Of a stretch of 61,910 nucleotides of DNA, positions 25,463 to 34,425 are shown piece by piece. Under the pieces are notes generated by a model, which made no database searches, was not told the DNA's origin, and was given only the letters and a program-made list of their open reading frames with translations. Origin of the DNA: JANMDU01 sp031376455 (GTDB taxonomy: Bacteria; Pseudomonadota; Gammaproteobacteria; Burkholderiales; Burkholderiaceae_C); contig JANMDU010000042.1 in NCBI GenBank assembly GCA_031376455.1, forward strand, positions 1-61,910, in the 5' to 3' direction. The position numbers were made by a program, and so were the translations under genes. Position 1 is the stretch's first letter; each line of letters opens with the position of its first letter.

Positions 25463-26890
25463 TTACGCTGCCAATTTCTTGGCTTTTTCGAACGCTTCGT
25501 CTATACCACCGACCATATAGAAGGCCTGCTCTGGCAGGTGATCGGCTTCGCCGTTCACGATCATCTTGAAGCCGCGAATCGTCTCAGCCAACGTGACGTA
25601 TTTGCCGGGTGAGCCGGTGAACACTTCAGCGACGTGGAAAGGTTGCGACAAAAAGCGCTGAATTTTGCGAGCGCGTGCAACGGCCAACTTGTCTTCAGGT
25701 GCCAAATCGTCCATGCCCATGATGGCGATGATGTCGCGCAACTCGCGGTAGCGCTGCAACGTACCCTGCACTGCGCGTGCAGTTTCGTAGTGGTCTGCAC
25801 CGACGACCAATGGGTCGAGCTGGCGGCTTGTGGAATCGAGTGGATCAACGGCAGGATAGATACCGAGCGAGGCGATATCACGGCTCAGCACCACGGTGGA
25901 ATCCAAGTGAGCAAAGGTCGTGGCAGGTGATGGATCGGTCAAATCGTCAGCAGGCACGTACACGGCCTGAATCGAGGTAATCGAGCCCACTTTGGTGGAG
26001 GTAATACGCTCTTGCAAGCGGCCCATCTCTTCAGCCAGCGTAGGCTGATAGCCCACAGCGGAAGGCATACGACCCAGAAGAGCTGACACTTCCGTACCGG
26101 CCAGCGTGTAGCGGTAGATGTTATCTACGAAGAACAGCACGTCTTTGCCTTCATCGCGGAAAGATTCAGCAATGGTCAAGCCCGTGAGCGCCACGCGCAA
26201 ACGGTTGCCTGGAGGCTCGTTCATCTGGCCGTAGACCATGGCTACTTTGGAGTTCTCAAGGTTCTCAAGATCCACAACTTTCGAGTCAGCCATCTCGTGG
26301 TAGAAGTCGTTGCCCTCACGGGTACGCTCGCCCACGCCGGCAAACACGGACAAGCCGCTGTGCGCCTTGGCGATGTTGTTGATGAGTTCCATCATGTTCA
26401 CGGTCTTGCCCACGCCGGCACCGCCGAACAAGCCCACCTTGCCGCCTTTGGCGAACGGGCAGACCAAATCAATCACCTTGATGCCTGTCTCTAGCAATTC
26501 TTGCGAAGGGCTGAGTTCGTCATACGTCGGTGCTTTGCGGTGAATAGAAGCTGTGAGTGTGGCATTCACAGGGCCGCGCTCATCAATAGGGTTGCCCAGC
26601 ACGTCCATGATGCGGCCGAGTGTGGCCTTGCCCACGGGCACCATGATGGATGCGCCAGAGTTGGTCACGACCATGCCGCGACGCAGGCCATCGGATGAAC
26701 CGAGTGCAATGGTGCGCACAATGCCGTCGCCCAATTGCTGCTGCACTTCGAGGGTCAGCGCCGTGCCGTCCATCTTGAGCGCGTCATAAACTTTTGGCAT
26801 TTTGTCGCGCGGAAATTCCACGTCAACCACAGCGCCGATGCACTGAACGATTTTGCCTTGAACGCCTGAACCTGAGTTAGCTTGAGCCAT
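25463..26890 (-). CDS. atpD: F1Fo ATP synthase subunit beta
   Basis: The 475-residue catalytic subunit. The P-loop is GGAGVGKT, the catalytic glutamate lies in AGVGERTREGND, and PSAVGYQPTLAEEMG and the C-terminal helical domain are normal. Three copies alternate with alpha in the F1 head. Length and all motifs are standard. It follows atpG by 70 bases and is followed by a gap with a hairpin before atpC. Confidence 0.98.
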   Translation of the reverse strand: MAQANSGSGVQGKIVQCIGAVVDVEFPRDKMPKVYDALKMDGTALTLEVQQQLGDGIVRTIALGSSDGLRRGMVVTNSGASIMVPVGKATLGRIMDVLGNPIDERGPVNATLTASIHRKAPTYDELSPSQELLETGIKVIDLVCPFAKGGKVGLFGGAGVGKTVNMMELINNIAKAHSGLSVFAGVGERTREGNDFYHEMADSKVVDLENLENSKVAMVYGQMNEPPGNRLRVALTGLTIAESFRDEGKDVLFFVDNIYRYTLAGTEVSALLGRMPSAVGYQPTLAEEMGRLQERITSTKVGSITSIQAVYVPADDLTDPSPATTFAHLDSTVVLSRDIASLGIYPAVDPLDSTSRQLDPLVVGADHYETARAVQGTLQRYRELRDIIAIMGMDDLAPEDKLAVARARKIQRFLSQPFHVAEVFTGSPGKYVTLAETIRGFKMIVNGEADHLPEQAFYMVGGIDEAFEKAKKLAA

Positions 26891-26960
26891 TGTTTTGCTC
26901 CAATAAAATTAAACTTGTTGCTTGAGAATTGTTGAAATGTTGTGACGACTGACTCAAGGT

Positions 26961-27845
26961 TTAGCCACTGATGGCCGCTGCCCCCGAGACGATCTCCGAC
27001 AATTCTTTGGTAATCGCTGCTTGGCGCGTCTTGTTATAGACGAGCTTCAATTCACCAATGACGCTACCTGCGTTATCTGTCGCGGCTTTCATGGCTACCA
27101 TACGAGCAGCGTGCTCGGAAGCCATGTTTTCTGCAACTGCTTGATAAACCAATGCTTCAACGTAGCGCACGAGCAAATCGTCGATCACGGTTTGTGCATC
27201 GGGCTCGTAGATGTAGTCCCACGCATGCTGATTGCCCGCCGCTTTCGATTCCGCTTGCATTTGCGCTGCCGACAAAGGCAAGAGCAAATCCACCGTGGGC
27301 ACTTGGCTCATCGTGCTGACAAACTTGTTGTAGCAGAGATAAACCGCGCTGACTTCGCCTACCGCATAGGCATCAAGCATGACCTTCATCGGGCCAATCA
27401 ATTTGTCCAGATGCGGACGATCTCCCAAGTGCGTGATGTGCGAGACGACCTTTGCGCCAACACGGTTTAAAAAGCCCAAGCCTTTACCACCAATGGCAAC
27501 TGCTTTGGGTGTTTTGCCGCTGGACTGTGTTTCGCGCAGTTTAACGGTGACAGCACGAAGCAGATTGGTGTTCAAACCACCACACAAACCTTTGTCTGTA
27601 GTCACCACGATGAAGCCGATCGACTTGCCGTCGTTCTTCTTCATGAAGGTATGCACATATTCAGGATTAGCTTGCCCGAGGTTGTTGGCAATCGAGCGAA
27701 TTTTCTCGCTGTAAGGCCGCGCCGCGCGCATCCGCTCCTGCGCCTTGCGCATCTTAGAGACCGAGATCATTTCCATGGCCTTGGTGATCTTCTTGGTGTT
27801 TTCCACCGATTTGATCTTGGTGCGTAGTTCCTTGCCTGATGCCAT
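26961..27845 (-). CDS. atpG: F1Fo ATP synthase subunit gamma
   Basis: The 294-residue central shaft. N- and C-terminal helices form the coiled coil (KIKSVENTKKITKAMEMIS, KTRQAAITKELSEIVSGAAA), and the Rossmann-like middle contains TTDKGLCGGLN. Slightly longer than E. coli gamma because of the segment around residues 195-210, common in this lineage. It lies 41 bases after the atpA stop. Confidence 0.97.
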   Translation of the reverse strand: MASGKELRTKIKSVENTKKITKAMEMISVSKMRKAQERMRAARPYSEKIRSIANNLGQANPEYVHTFMKKNDGKSIGFIVVTTDKGLCGGLNTNLLRAVTVKLRETQSSGKTPKAVAIGGKGLGFLNRVGAKVVSHITHLGDRPHLDKLIGPMKVMLDAYAVGEVSAVYLCYNKFVSTMSQVPTVDLLLPLSAAQMQAESKAAGNQHAWDYIYEPDAQTVIDDLLVRYVEALVYQAVAENMASEHAARMVAMKAATDNAGSVIGELKLVYNKTRQAAITKELSEIVSGAAAISG

Positions 27846-27886
27846 TGTTGACTCCTAGGGTGTTAGGTTTCTGTCAAGAATGGAGC

Positions 27887-29440
27887 TCAGGCGAAAGTTT
27901 TCTTGAAAGCAGCAACTGCAGCCATCAATTCAGCTTCGCCTTCTTTATCTAGCGCTTTGGTGCTTTCGACTTTTGCAAGCATCGGTGCATGCTTGTCACG
28001 CAAGTAGCTTTGCAAGCCAGCTTCAAACGACAAGATTTTCTTGACATCGATATCGTCCATAAAGCCTTTGTTCACAGCAAACAGGGTCGCGCCCATCGTG
28101 CTGATGGATTGCGGGCTGTATTGCTTTTGCTTCAAGAGCTCGGTCACGCGCGCGCCGCGATCAAGCTGCTTGCGGGTGGCTTCGTCCAAATCAGAGGCAA
28201 ACTGCGCGAAGGCGGCCAATTCACGGTACTGTGCCAAATCGGTACGGATACCGCCGGATTGGCCTTTGATGATCTTGGTCTGAGCTGCACTACCCACGCG
28301 AGACACGGAGATACCCGCGTTAATCGCAGGTCGAATGCCAGCGTTGAACAACGAGGTTTCCAAGAAGATCTGGCCATCGGTGATCGAGATCACGTTTGTG
28401 GGCACAAACGCTGACACGTCGCCAGCTTGCGTCTCAATAATTGGCAAGGCAGTCAGTGAGCCCGTTTTACCTTTGACCGCGCCTTTGGTGAAGGCTTCGA
28501 CATAATCGGCATTCACGCGAGCTGCGCGCTCGAGCAAGCGGCTGTGGAGATAAAACACATCGCCAGGATACGCTTCACGGCCGGGTGGGCGGCGCAAGAG
28601 CAAAGACACTTGGCGATACGCTACGGCTTGCTTGGACAAATCGTCATACACGATCAATGCGTCTTCGCCGCGATCACGGAAGTATTCGCCCATGGTGCAG
28701 CCCGAGTAGGCCGACACATATTGCATGGCGGCAGACTCAGAAGCAGAAGCCGCTACAACGATGGTGTATTCCATTGCACCAGCTTGCTCCAGCGCACGAA
28801 CCACATTTTTAATCGACGAGGCTTTTTGGCCAATCGCGACATAAACGCAGGTCATGTTCTGACCTTTTTGGTTGATGATCGCGTCAATTGCTACGGCGGT
28901 TTTACCGGTCTGGCGGTCGCCAATGATCAGCTCGCGTTGACCACGGCCCACGGGCACCATGGAGTCAATCGACTTCAAGCCAGTTTGCATCGGCTGATCC
29001 ACAGACTGACGGGCGATCACTCCGGGTGCAACCTTCTCAATCACGTCGGTCATTTTGGCGTTGATCGGGCCTTTGCCGTCGATCGGCTGGCCGAGCGCAT
29101 TGACCACACGGCCAATCAGCTCAGGGCCGACCGGCACTTCCAAAATACGGCCGGTACACTTGACCACATCGCCTTCGGAGATGTGCTCGTAAGCGCCCAA
29201 AATCACCGCGCCTACGGAGTCACGCTCCAAATTCAGCGCGAGGCCAAACGAGGCGCTACCATCGGGTGCGCTGGGGAATTCGAGCATCTCGCCCTGCATG
29301 GCATGGGACAGACCATGCACGCGGACGATACCGTCGGTCACAGAGACCACAGTGCCTTGGTTGCGGACGTCTGTGTTACCAGACAATCCTTCAATACGGC
29401 TTTTCAGCAGTTCGGAAATTTCTGCGGGATTGAGTTGCAT
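27887..29440 (-). CDS. atpA: F1Fo ATP synthase subunit alpha
   Basis: The 517-residue non-catalytic nucleotide-binding subunit. It has the P-loop GDRQTGKT, the VYDDLSKQAVAYRQ arginine-finger region, and LLRRPPGREAYPGDVFYLHSR. The N-terminus MQLNPAEISELLKSRIE is the delta-contact helix. Length is normal. Confidence 0.98.
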   Translation of the reverse strand: MQLNPAEISELLKSRIEGLSGNTDVRNQGTVVSVTDGIVRVHGLSHAMQGEMLEFPSAPDGSASFGLALNLERDSVGAVILGAYEHISEGDVVKCTGRILEVPVGPELIGRVVNALGQPIDGKGPINAKMTDVIEKVAPGVIARQSVDQPMQTGLKSIDSMVPVGRGQRELIIGDRQTGKTAVAIDAIINQKGQNMTCVYVAIGQKASSIKNVVRALEQAGAMEYTIVVAASASESAAMQYVSAYSGCTMGEYFRDRGEDALIVYDDLSKQAVAYRQVSLLLRRPPGREAYPGDVFYLHSRLLERAARVNADYVEAFTKGAVKGKTGSLTALPIIETQAGDVSAFVPTNVISITDGQIFLETSLFNAGIRPAINAGISVSRVGSAAQTKIIKGQSGGIRTDLAQYRELAAFAQFASDLDEATRKQLDRGARVTELLKQKQYSPQSISTMGATLFAVNKGFMDDIDVKKILSFEAGLQSYLRDKHAPMLAKVESTKALDKEGEAELMAAVAAFKKTFA

Positions 29441-29480
29441 GGCACTTATCCTTTTTCTTTCAAGTTACGTCGCTGGCTAA

Positions 29481-30011
29481 TTAAGCCAACAACGCTGTTT
29501 TCATCTGTGCGAGGCGAGATTGGACGGAAGTGTCAAGCACCTCATCACCCACCACCACGCGAATGCCGCCAATCAGCTCGGGCACGATTTGTACCTTGGC
29601 ATTGAGCTTGCGGCCAAAGCGTTTTTCAAGCAAAGCGCTGACATCGGCCAGCGCTGCGCCTTCAATCGGGAAAGCGCTTTGCACCACCGCATCGGAACTG
29701 CCGCTTTGCGCGTTTTTCAAGGCGCGAAACTGAGCTGCGATCTCGGGCAAGGCGCTAACGCGGCCATTGTCAATCACTGTGTGCAGGAAGTTTTTGCCGT
29801 TTTCAGGCAACGCTAATTTGGCCACGCCTGAGAGCATGTCAAACACTTGTACGCCGCTCACATTCGGATTGGCAGCAAAAGCTTGCAGTTGCTCATTTGA
29901 CGCGACTTGCGCCAGAGGCTGCAACCAAGCATCAGCGGCAGCTAAGTCAGCGCGAGCAGCTTTGAACAAAGCTTCCGCGTAAGGACGAGCAATAGTGGCG
30001 AGTTCGGCCAT
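29481..30011 (-). CDS. atpH: F1Fo ATP synthase subunit delta
   Basis: A 176-residue stator subunit. Opening helix MAELATIARPYAEALFKAA, the FLHTVIDNGRVSALPEI region and the C-terminal VPELIGGIRVVVGDEVLDTS signature match the delta/OSCP family. It lies 40 bases before atpA and 12 bases after atpF. Confidence 0.97.
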   Translation of the reverse strand: MAELATIARPYAEALFKAARADLAAADAWLQPLAQVASNEQLQAFAANPNVSGVQVFDMLSGVAKLALPENGKNFLHTVIDNGRVSALPEIAAQFRALKNAQSGSSDAVVQSAFPIEGAALADVSALLEKRFGRKLNAKVQIVPELIGGIRVVVGDEVLDTSVQSRLAQMKTALLA

Positions 30012-30023
30012 GGTGTCCAGTCC

Positions 30024-30494
30024 TTACAGCTCAGCCTTCAAGCGGCCTAGTAAATCAGCATGCACAGAAGCGTTGACTTCTTTGCGCAGGATTTGCTCAG
30101 CGCCCTTGACAGCTAGCGCAGCAACTTGCTCACGCAGTGCCTCGCGTGCTTTGATGGTTTGCTGGTCGGCCTCAGCTTTTGCAGCGGCGATAATTTTGGC
30201 GGCTTCATCGTTAGCTTTGGCTTTAGCCTCTTCCACGATACCGAGTCCACGACGCTCTGCATCAGCTAAACGCGTTGCAGACTCGTTGCGCGATTTGACC
30301 AACTCTTCTTCCACGCGCTTGTTAGCGCTGGAGAGTTCGAGTTTGGCTTTATCGGCAGCGGCCAAGCCTTCTTGTACCTTGAAGGCGCGATCATCGAGCG
30401 CTTTTTTGAGCGGCGGGACGACGAAGCTTTTTGTGAACCACACGAACATGAGGAACACAATGATCTGAATGATCAGGGTGGCGTTGATATTCAC
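30024..30494 (-). CDS. atpF: F1Fo ATP synthase subunit b
   Basis: A 156-residue stator subunit. One N-terminal membrane helix (MNINATLIIQIIVFLMFVWF) is followed by a long charged coiled coil rich in Ala, Lys and Glu (KKALDDRAFKVQEGLAAADK). Length is that of the E. coli-type b subunit; there is one b gene only, so b is a homodimer. Confidence 0.97.
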   Translation of the reverse strand: MNINATLIIQIIVFLMFVWFTKSFVVPPLKKALDDRAFKVQEGLAAADKAKLELSSANKRVEEELVKSRNESATRLADAERRGLGIVEEAKAKANDEAAKIIAAAKAEADQQTIKAREALREQVAALAVKGAEQILRKEVNASVHADLLGRLKAEL

Positions 30495-30588
30495 AACTAA
30501 TTCCTTGGCGGTTTGTTATTCGGGTTGCATCTTTATCAGATGCGCTGGCAACAAGCGCGAGCCTGCAGCATTCCAAAAAACAACTTGA

Positions 30589-30852
30589 TTACTTGGCCAA
30601 GCGAGCGATTTGGCCGAGGAATGGATTAGCCGTAGCAAACCACAGCGCAATACCAGTACCGATAATGAACGCGGCGTCGATCAGACCAGCGAGCAAAAAC
30701 ATTTTGGTTTGCAATTCACCCATGAGTTCTGGCTGGCGAGCAGCTGACTCAAGATACTTCGAGCCCATGATGCCGATACCGATACATGCACCTACTGCAC
30801 CGAGACCAATAATCAAACCAGCGGCGAGGGCGACAAAGCTAATAACTTCCAT
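30589..30852 (-). CDS. atpE: F1Fo ATP synthase subunit c
   Basis: An 87-residue hairpin of two membrane helices. The first is glycine-rich (GLGAVGACIGIGIMGSKYLE), the polar loop is ARQPEL, and the second helix carries the ion-carrying Asp59 in LLAGLIDAAFIIG. The absence of the Gln/Glu/Ser sodium-ligand set suggests proton coupling. Confidence 0.98.
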   Translation of the reverse strand: MEVISFVALAAGLIIGLGAVGACIGIGIMGSKYLESAARQPELMGELQTKMFLLAGLIDAAFIIGTGIALWFATANPFLGQIARLAK

Positions 30853-30932
30853 GATGACTCCTGAGGGATAAAGAAAAGGTTGAAGAAACGAAAACTAAAA
30901 ACAAAATTTATTCTGAAAATGTGCTGCTCGGC

Positions 30933-31802
30933 TCAATGTGCATCATGCGCTTGACCAAGGTACACCAAGGTCAACATCATGAATACAAACGCTTGCAACG
31001 TGATCACCAGAATGTGGAAGATCGTCCAAGCCAAGCCTGCGACGATATGCATGAATGTGACGAACAGGCCAGTGCCTGAGAGCGCGAATGAGCCGCCGAG
31101 CAAGGCGATCAACATAAAAATCAATTCGCCAGCATACATATTGCCAAACAATCGCATGCCGTGCGAGACGGTTTTGGCGACAAATTCAATCAGCTGCATG
31201 GCGAAATTGATCACACCAAGGATGATGGCAAAAATAGGATTCTTGCTGGTGCCAAATGGGGCGGACACTAACTCATGCGCCCAACCGCCAGCGCCTTTGA
31301 TTTTGATGTTGTAGTAAATGCAGATCAAAAGAATCGCCACAGCCATGCCCATGGTGATGGACAAATCGGCGGTGGGCACGACGCGCATGTAATCTTTCGC
31401 GCCAACCGCAGGGCCAACGGTATGCCAAATCTGGGGGATGAAATCTACCGGCAACATGTCCATGAAGTTCATCAAGAAGATCCAAATGAAGATCACCATG
31501 GCCAGAGGCACGACGAATTCGCGGCTCTTGGCGCTGTGAACGATACCTTTAGCTTGGCTGTCGACCATCTCATAGATCATCTCGACCAGTCCTTGCAGGC
31601 GGCCGGGTGCGCCAGAAGTCGCGCGGCGCGCTGCGAAATACATAAATGCGCAAGCGATCACGCCTAACGTGATTGACCAAAACACGGAATCGATGTTGAT
31701 GACAGAAAAGTCAACGACTTCTGTCTGCACTTTGTTTTGCAGATGCGTGAGGTGGTGAACAATGTATTCACCGGAGGTAGGAGCTTGTCCGCTGGTTGCC
31801 AT
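30933..31802 (-). CDS. atpB: F1Fo ATP synthase subunit a
   Basis: A 289-residue membrane subunit that provides the proton half-channels. The essential arginine lies in SHGMRLFGNMYAGELIF, and the last helix LVITLQAFVFMMLTLVYL is typical. The N-terminus MATSGQAPTSGEYIVHHLTH fits beta-proteobacterial members. It lies 42 bases after atpI and 80 before atpE. Confidence 0.97.
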   Translation of the reverse strand: MATSGQAPTSGEYIVHHLTHLQNKVQTEVVDFSVINIDSVFWSITLGVIACAFMYFAARRATSGAPGRLQGLVEMIYEMVDSQAKGIVHSAKSREFVVPLAMVIFIWIFLMNFMDMLPVDFIPQIWHTVGPAVGAKDYMRVVPTADLSITMGMAVAILLICIYYNIKIKGAGGWAHELVSAPFGTSKNPIFAIILGVINFAMQLIEFVAKTVSHGMRLFGNMYAGELIFMLIALLGGSFALSGTGLFVTFMHIVAGLAWTIFHILVITLQAFVFMMLTLVYLGQAHDAH

Positions 31803-31844
31803 GTTTTTCAGTCTCTAAGCCAATACAATTTTTTGCCTCGATCA

Positions 31845-32333
31845 TCAAACACCAGCCGCTGGCTTGGGTTTCACAATCGCTGCCACGAAATACACTTTCA
31901 TCGTTAAGATCAATCCCACCAAGAGCGCTGGCCAATTTAGATTGGCTATCAGGCCCGGGGCGAGCATCAGCATACCGATACTCAAACCAATCTTGACCAT
32001 CTCCCACACCATGAACGCCAAAGCGCCCGCTGCTGCATTCATGCGCGACAGCTGAGAAGTCATGCCCCGCGCAAGCACTGCTGAGGGAATAGCGACACAG
32101 AAACTACCATAAGCTGTTGACAGGGCTGTGGCAGCATCAAACGCGGCAAAAGCCAGCAATCCAAGCACCACGGCAACCATTAACATCCAACGCACGATCC
32201 GCCAGGGAGAAATAGCGGGTTGGGTTCTACGCAACTGGGCAGCATCTTCATGCGACCAGCGGCGAAAAGCCCGGTTGTCTAACTCTTCTTGACTAGGCTC
32301 ATCAAACGGCAGGGGCGGCGGCAATGTTTTCAC
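31845..32333 (-). CDS. atpI: ATP synthase subunit I (AtpI-like)
   Basis: A small membrane protein of about 162 residues with four predicted helices. It has the Pro-rich start typical of the lineage (KTLPPPLPFDEPSQEELD) and helices LAFAAFDAATALSTAYGSFC and WEMVKIGLSIGMLML. AtpI is thought to help assemble the c-ring or import Mg2+. A longer frame to 32423 is open, but a perfect TATAAT at 32387-32382 lies inside it. The GTG at 32333, 9 bases after AGG, is therefore the likely start. It is the first gene of the atp operon. Confidence 0.82.
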   Translation of the reverse strand: MKTLPPPLPFDEPSQEELDNRAFRRWSHEDAAQLRRTQPAISPWRIVRWMLMVAVVLGLLAFAAFDAATALSTAYGSFCVAIPSAVLARGMTSQLSRMNAAAGALAFMVWEMVKIGLSIGMLMLAPGLIANLNWPALLVGLILTMKVYFVAAIVKPKPAAGV

Positions 32334-32373
32334 AAAAGTAACCTGCTCCTGCGCTAAGCGACGATTCCAGCAA

Positions 32374-32387
32374 AGCTCACGATTATA
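32374..32387 (-). promoter_or_regulatory. Probable promoter -10 of the atp operon
   Basis: TATAAT on the minus strand (32387-32382) is a consensus -10, with a start point expected about 32374, 40 bases before the GTG of atpI. No strong -35 hexamer stands out; GTGGGT or TGGGTT fall at the expected spacing. Confidence 0.55.
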
Positions 32388-32460
32388 GATTGAAACTACG
32401 TACAAACCCACACAAAGCCACACAACCGTACTGACTTATTAGCGAGGGCACAATCTAAGA

Positions 32461-32916
32461 ATGACCATTTTTATCAAACTCCTTCATCTCTTTGCCGGCA
32501 TCGTCTGGCTCGGCGGCATGGCCTTCATGTTGTTTGCATTGCGACCTGCATTGATTGCGCAGCTCGAAGGCCAAGCGCGCCTAACCTTTCTCACGCATGT
32601 TCTGCAACGCTTCTTTGCTATCGTAATAGGAGCAATCGCGGTGCTTTTGCTGAGCGGCTTGCATTTGTATGGTGCGGGCGCCAAAGCTGTGGGCATGAGC
32701 AGCATTCCCTTGGGCTGGCATCTGATGTTTGGTCTCGGCATCGCCATGATGCTGGTCTTTGGCCACATCTATTTTGCGGGATTTAAGGGCTTGAAACGCG
32801 CTGTAGCGGCCGCTAACTGGCCTGTGGCAGCAGCCAAAGCTGCGCTGATTCACAAAATGGTCGTGATTAATTTTGCTTTGGGCATCGCATCGGTGGCTTC
32901 TGTACGGCTGTTATGA
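32461..32916 (+). CDS. CopD-like membrane protein
   Basis: A 151-residue protein with four hydrophobic helices. It begins MTIFIKLLHLFAGIVWLGGM, the histidine-containing first helix of the CopD family, and has further helices with GHIYFAGFKG. CopD-domain proteins act in copper uptake or as cytochrome-like membrane proteins; the metal role here is inferred. It is divergent from atpI, and the MBL gene starts 19 bases after its end. Confidence 0.8.
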   Translation: MTIFIKLLHLFAGIVWLGGMAFMLFALRPALIAQLEGQARLTFLTHVLQRFFAIVIGAIAVLLLSGLHLYGAGAKAVGMSSIPLGWHLMFGLGIAMMLVFGHIYFAGFKGLKRAVAAANWPVAAAKAALIHKMVVINFALGIASVASVRLL

Positions 32917-32935
32917 CCATCTGCGAGCTGCTTTC

Positions 32936-34108
32936 ATGTCATTTTTTGAGCCAAATCGGCCAATAGCCGGCGTATTACCTGCGCAAAGCGCTATTAAAAT
33001 AGTAGCGTTCTGCATCCTCTTCACCCTAGCATCCTGCGCCACCGTGAACGACGATTACAACGCCACCAAGAAGCACCATCGGCCGGAAGGCTTCCAGAAT
33101 AACTACACCGATGCCACCGACAAATCCCGCGTAGATTTGCTGCGCTGGCAGTGGGAGCGCGCTCGCGCTGGCCTGCCTAAGCCGCCCGAGAAGCCGACAG
33201 CTGTCATCTCGGCAGACATGAAGTTTGTGGGCGCAAACATCGGCCTCGTTCAAGAGCCAGCCATCACATGGATCGGCCACGCTACGATGCTCGTGCAAAT
33301 GGGCGGGCTCAATATCTTGACTGACCCCGTCTTCTCCGAGCGCGCTTCCCCCGTGCAATTTGCGGGCCCTAAGCGCTACCAAGCGCCCGGAATTGCACTC
33401 AAAGATCTGCCACGCATCGACGTGGTGCTGCTTTCCCACAACCATTACGACCATTTAGACACGGCGAGCGTCAAAGCTTTGAACGCGCAAGCAGGCGGCG
33501 CGCCGCTCTTTGTCGTGCCGCTAGGTGTCAAAAAATGGTTTGCTGCTGAGGGCATCACGAATGTCCAGCAACTCGATTGGTGGGATAAAACGACCGTCAC
33601 ATCCGTCAAAGGTGCAGCGGCCGGACAAGTCGAAGTGCATTTCACCCCCGTACAACACTGGAGCGCCCGCAGCTTGGGCGACCGCCGCGCCACGCTCTGG
33701 GGCGGCTTCGCGCTGTTTGCCAAAGACTTTCATACCTATTTCAGCGGCGACACCGGCTATTCGCGAGATTTCATCGATACGCAAAAGCACTTCGCCGCAC
33801 GCCAGACGGAGGCTTTAGGCGGCGGCTTTGATATGGCGCTGATCGCAGTCGGTGCCTACGAGCCCCGCTGGTTCATGAAAGAGCAGCACGTCAACCCTTC
33901 CGAGGCCGTGCAAATCCACCTCGATTTGCAAGCGAAGCGAAGCATTGGCGTGCATTGGGGCACATTCGATTTAACCGACGAGTCGCTCGATCAGCCCCCC
34001 AAAGATTTAGCCGCAGCCCGCGCGGCGAAAAAGCTGCCGCAAGAGGCATTTGACGTGATGGCGATTGGGCAGACTTTGAAGCTACCTCGACGCAAAGTTT
34101 CACAGTGA
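32936..34108 (+). CDS. MBL-fold metallohydrolase with a lipoprotein-like, repeat-encoded leader
   Basis: A 390-residue protein of the NAPE-PLD/UlaG-like MBL group. It has the metal motif LLSHNHYDHLD, a TWIGHATMLVQ strand, an aspartate ligand in YFSGDTGYS and a C-terminal histidine in GVHWGTFDLTDE. The leader runs from MSFFEPNRPIAG through IKIVAFCILFTLASC to the lipobox LASC, with Ala at +2. The part up to VAFC is encoded by the dispersed repeat at 32942-33006. A second repeat copy starts at the stop codon. No conserved Met is available after the repeat, so the leader needs it. The substrate is unknown. Confidence 0.86.
   Translation: MSFFEPNRPIAGVLPAQSAIKIVAFCILFTLASCATVNDDYNATKKHHRPEGFQNNYTDATDKSRVDLLRWQWERARAGLPKPPEKPTAVISADMKFVGANIGLVQEPAITWIGHATMLVQMGGLNILTDPVFSERASPVQFAGPKRYQAPGIALKDLPRIDVVLLSHNHYDHLDTASVKALNAQAGGAPLFVVPLGVKKWFAAEGITNVQQLDWWDKTTVTSVKGAAAGQVEVHFTPVQHWSARSLGDRRATLWGGFALFAKDFHTYFSGDTGYSRDFIDTQKHFAARQTEALGGGFDMALIAVGAYEPRWFMKEQHVNPSEAVQIHLDLQAKRSIGVHWGTFDLTDESLDQPPKDLAAARAAKKLPQEAFDVMAIGQTLKLPRRKVSQ
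32942..33006 (+). repeat. Dispersed palindromic repeat, orientation A (5' end of MBL gene)
   Basis: One of the most complete copies: TTTTTGAGCCAAATCGGCC, AATAGCCGGCGTATTACC, TGCGCAAAGCGCTATT, AAAATAGTAGC. It is read as NRPIAGVLPAQSAIKIV. Confidence 0.9.
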
Positions 34109-34160
34109 TTTAGGCAGTTAGCGCCCGTACTTACTGCGCAAAGCGCTATCGAATTTGTAG
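34108..34160 (+). repeat. Dispersed palindromic repeat, orientation A (left end of inverted unit)
   Basis: GATTTAGGCAGTTAGCGCCC, GTACTTACTGCGCAAAGC and GCTATCGAATTTGTAGTAAG form a diverged copy directly after the MBL stop codon. Confidence 0.75.
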
Positions 34161-34384
34161 TAAGTATCCACTCATTCTGAGCTCCGCCTGTCCTGAGCTT
34201 GTCGAAGGATCGAAGGGTTGCTTGGTTGCCGTTTCGTTCAACCTTTTGTACCAGCGGCCTACCATCGGGCATTTGCCTCAGACAATTTTTTAAAAACACA
34301 CGCGATTGAGATCGTTGTTAACCAACCCTCACCCCGCGCGTCTTCCAAAAAATTTCTGATCCAAACACCCAACGGTCTCCGCAA
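34108..34384 (+). repeat. Left arm of long inverted repeat around the NIPSNAP gene
   Basis: The arm covers the gene-free stretch between the MBL and NIPSNAP genes. It contains a dispersed-repeat copy (34108-34160), then a 40-bp block (34180-34219) with the widespread TTCGACAAGCTCAGGACAGG motif, then an inner part with a 39-bp block (34292-34330). Both blocks occur as perfect inverted copies in the right arm. No gene is seen in it. Confidence 0.9.
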
Positions 34385-34425
34385 GCCACTTTGGTTGACT
34401 TACAAGTCGCTATCGTGCTGCTGTT

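Noticed and set aside
28544..29605. A 353-codon open frame opposite atpA
   Set aside because: It is antisense to a highly conserved gene and has no recognisable domain.
33991..34299. Leftward frame across the left arm containing SFDKLRTGG
   Set aside because: It is the translation of a widespread intergenic repeat that often yields spurious proteins; there is no domain.
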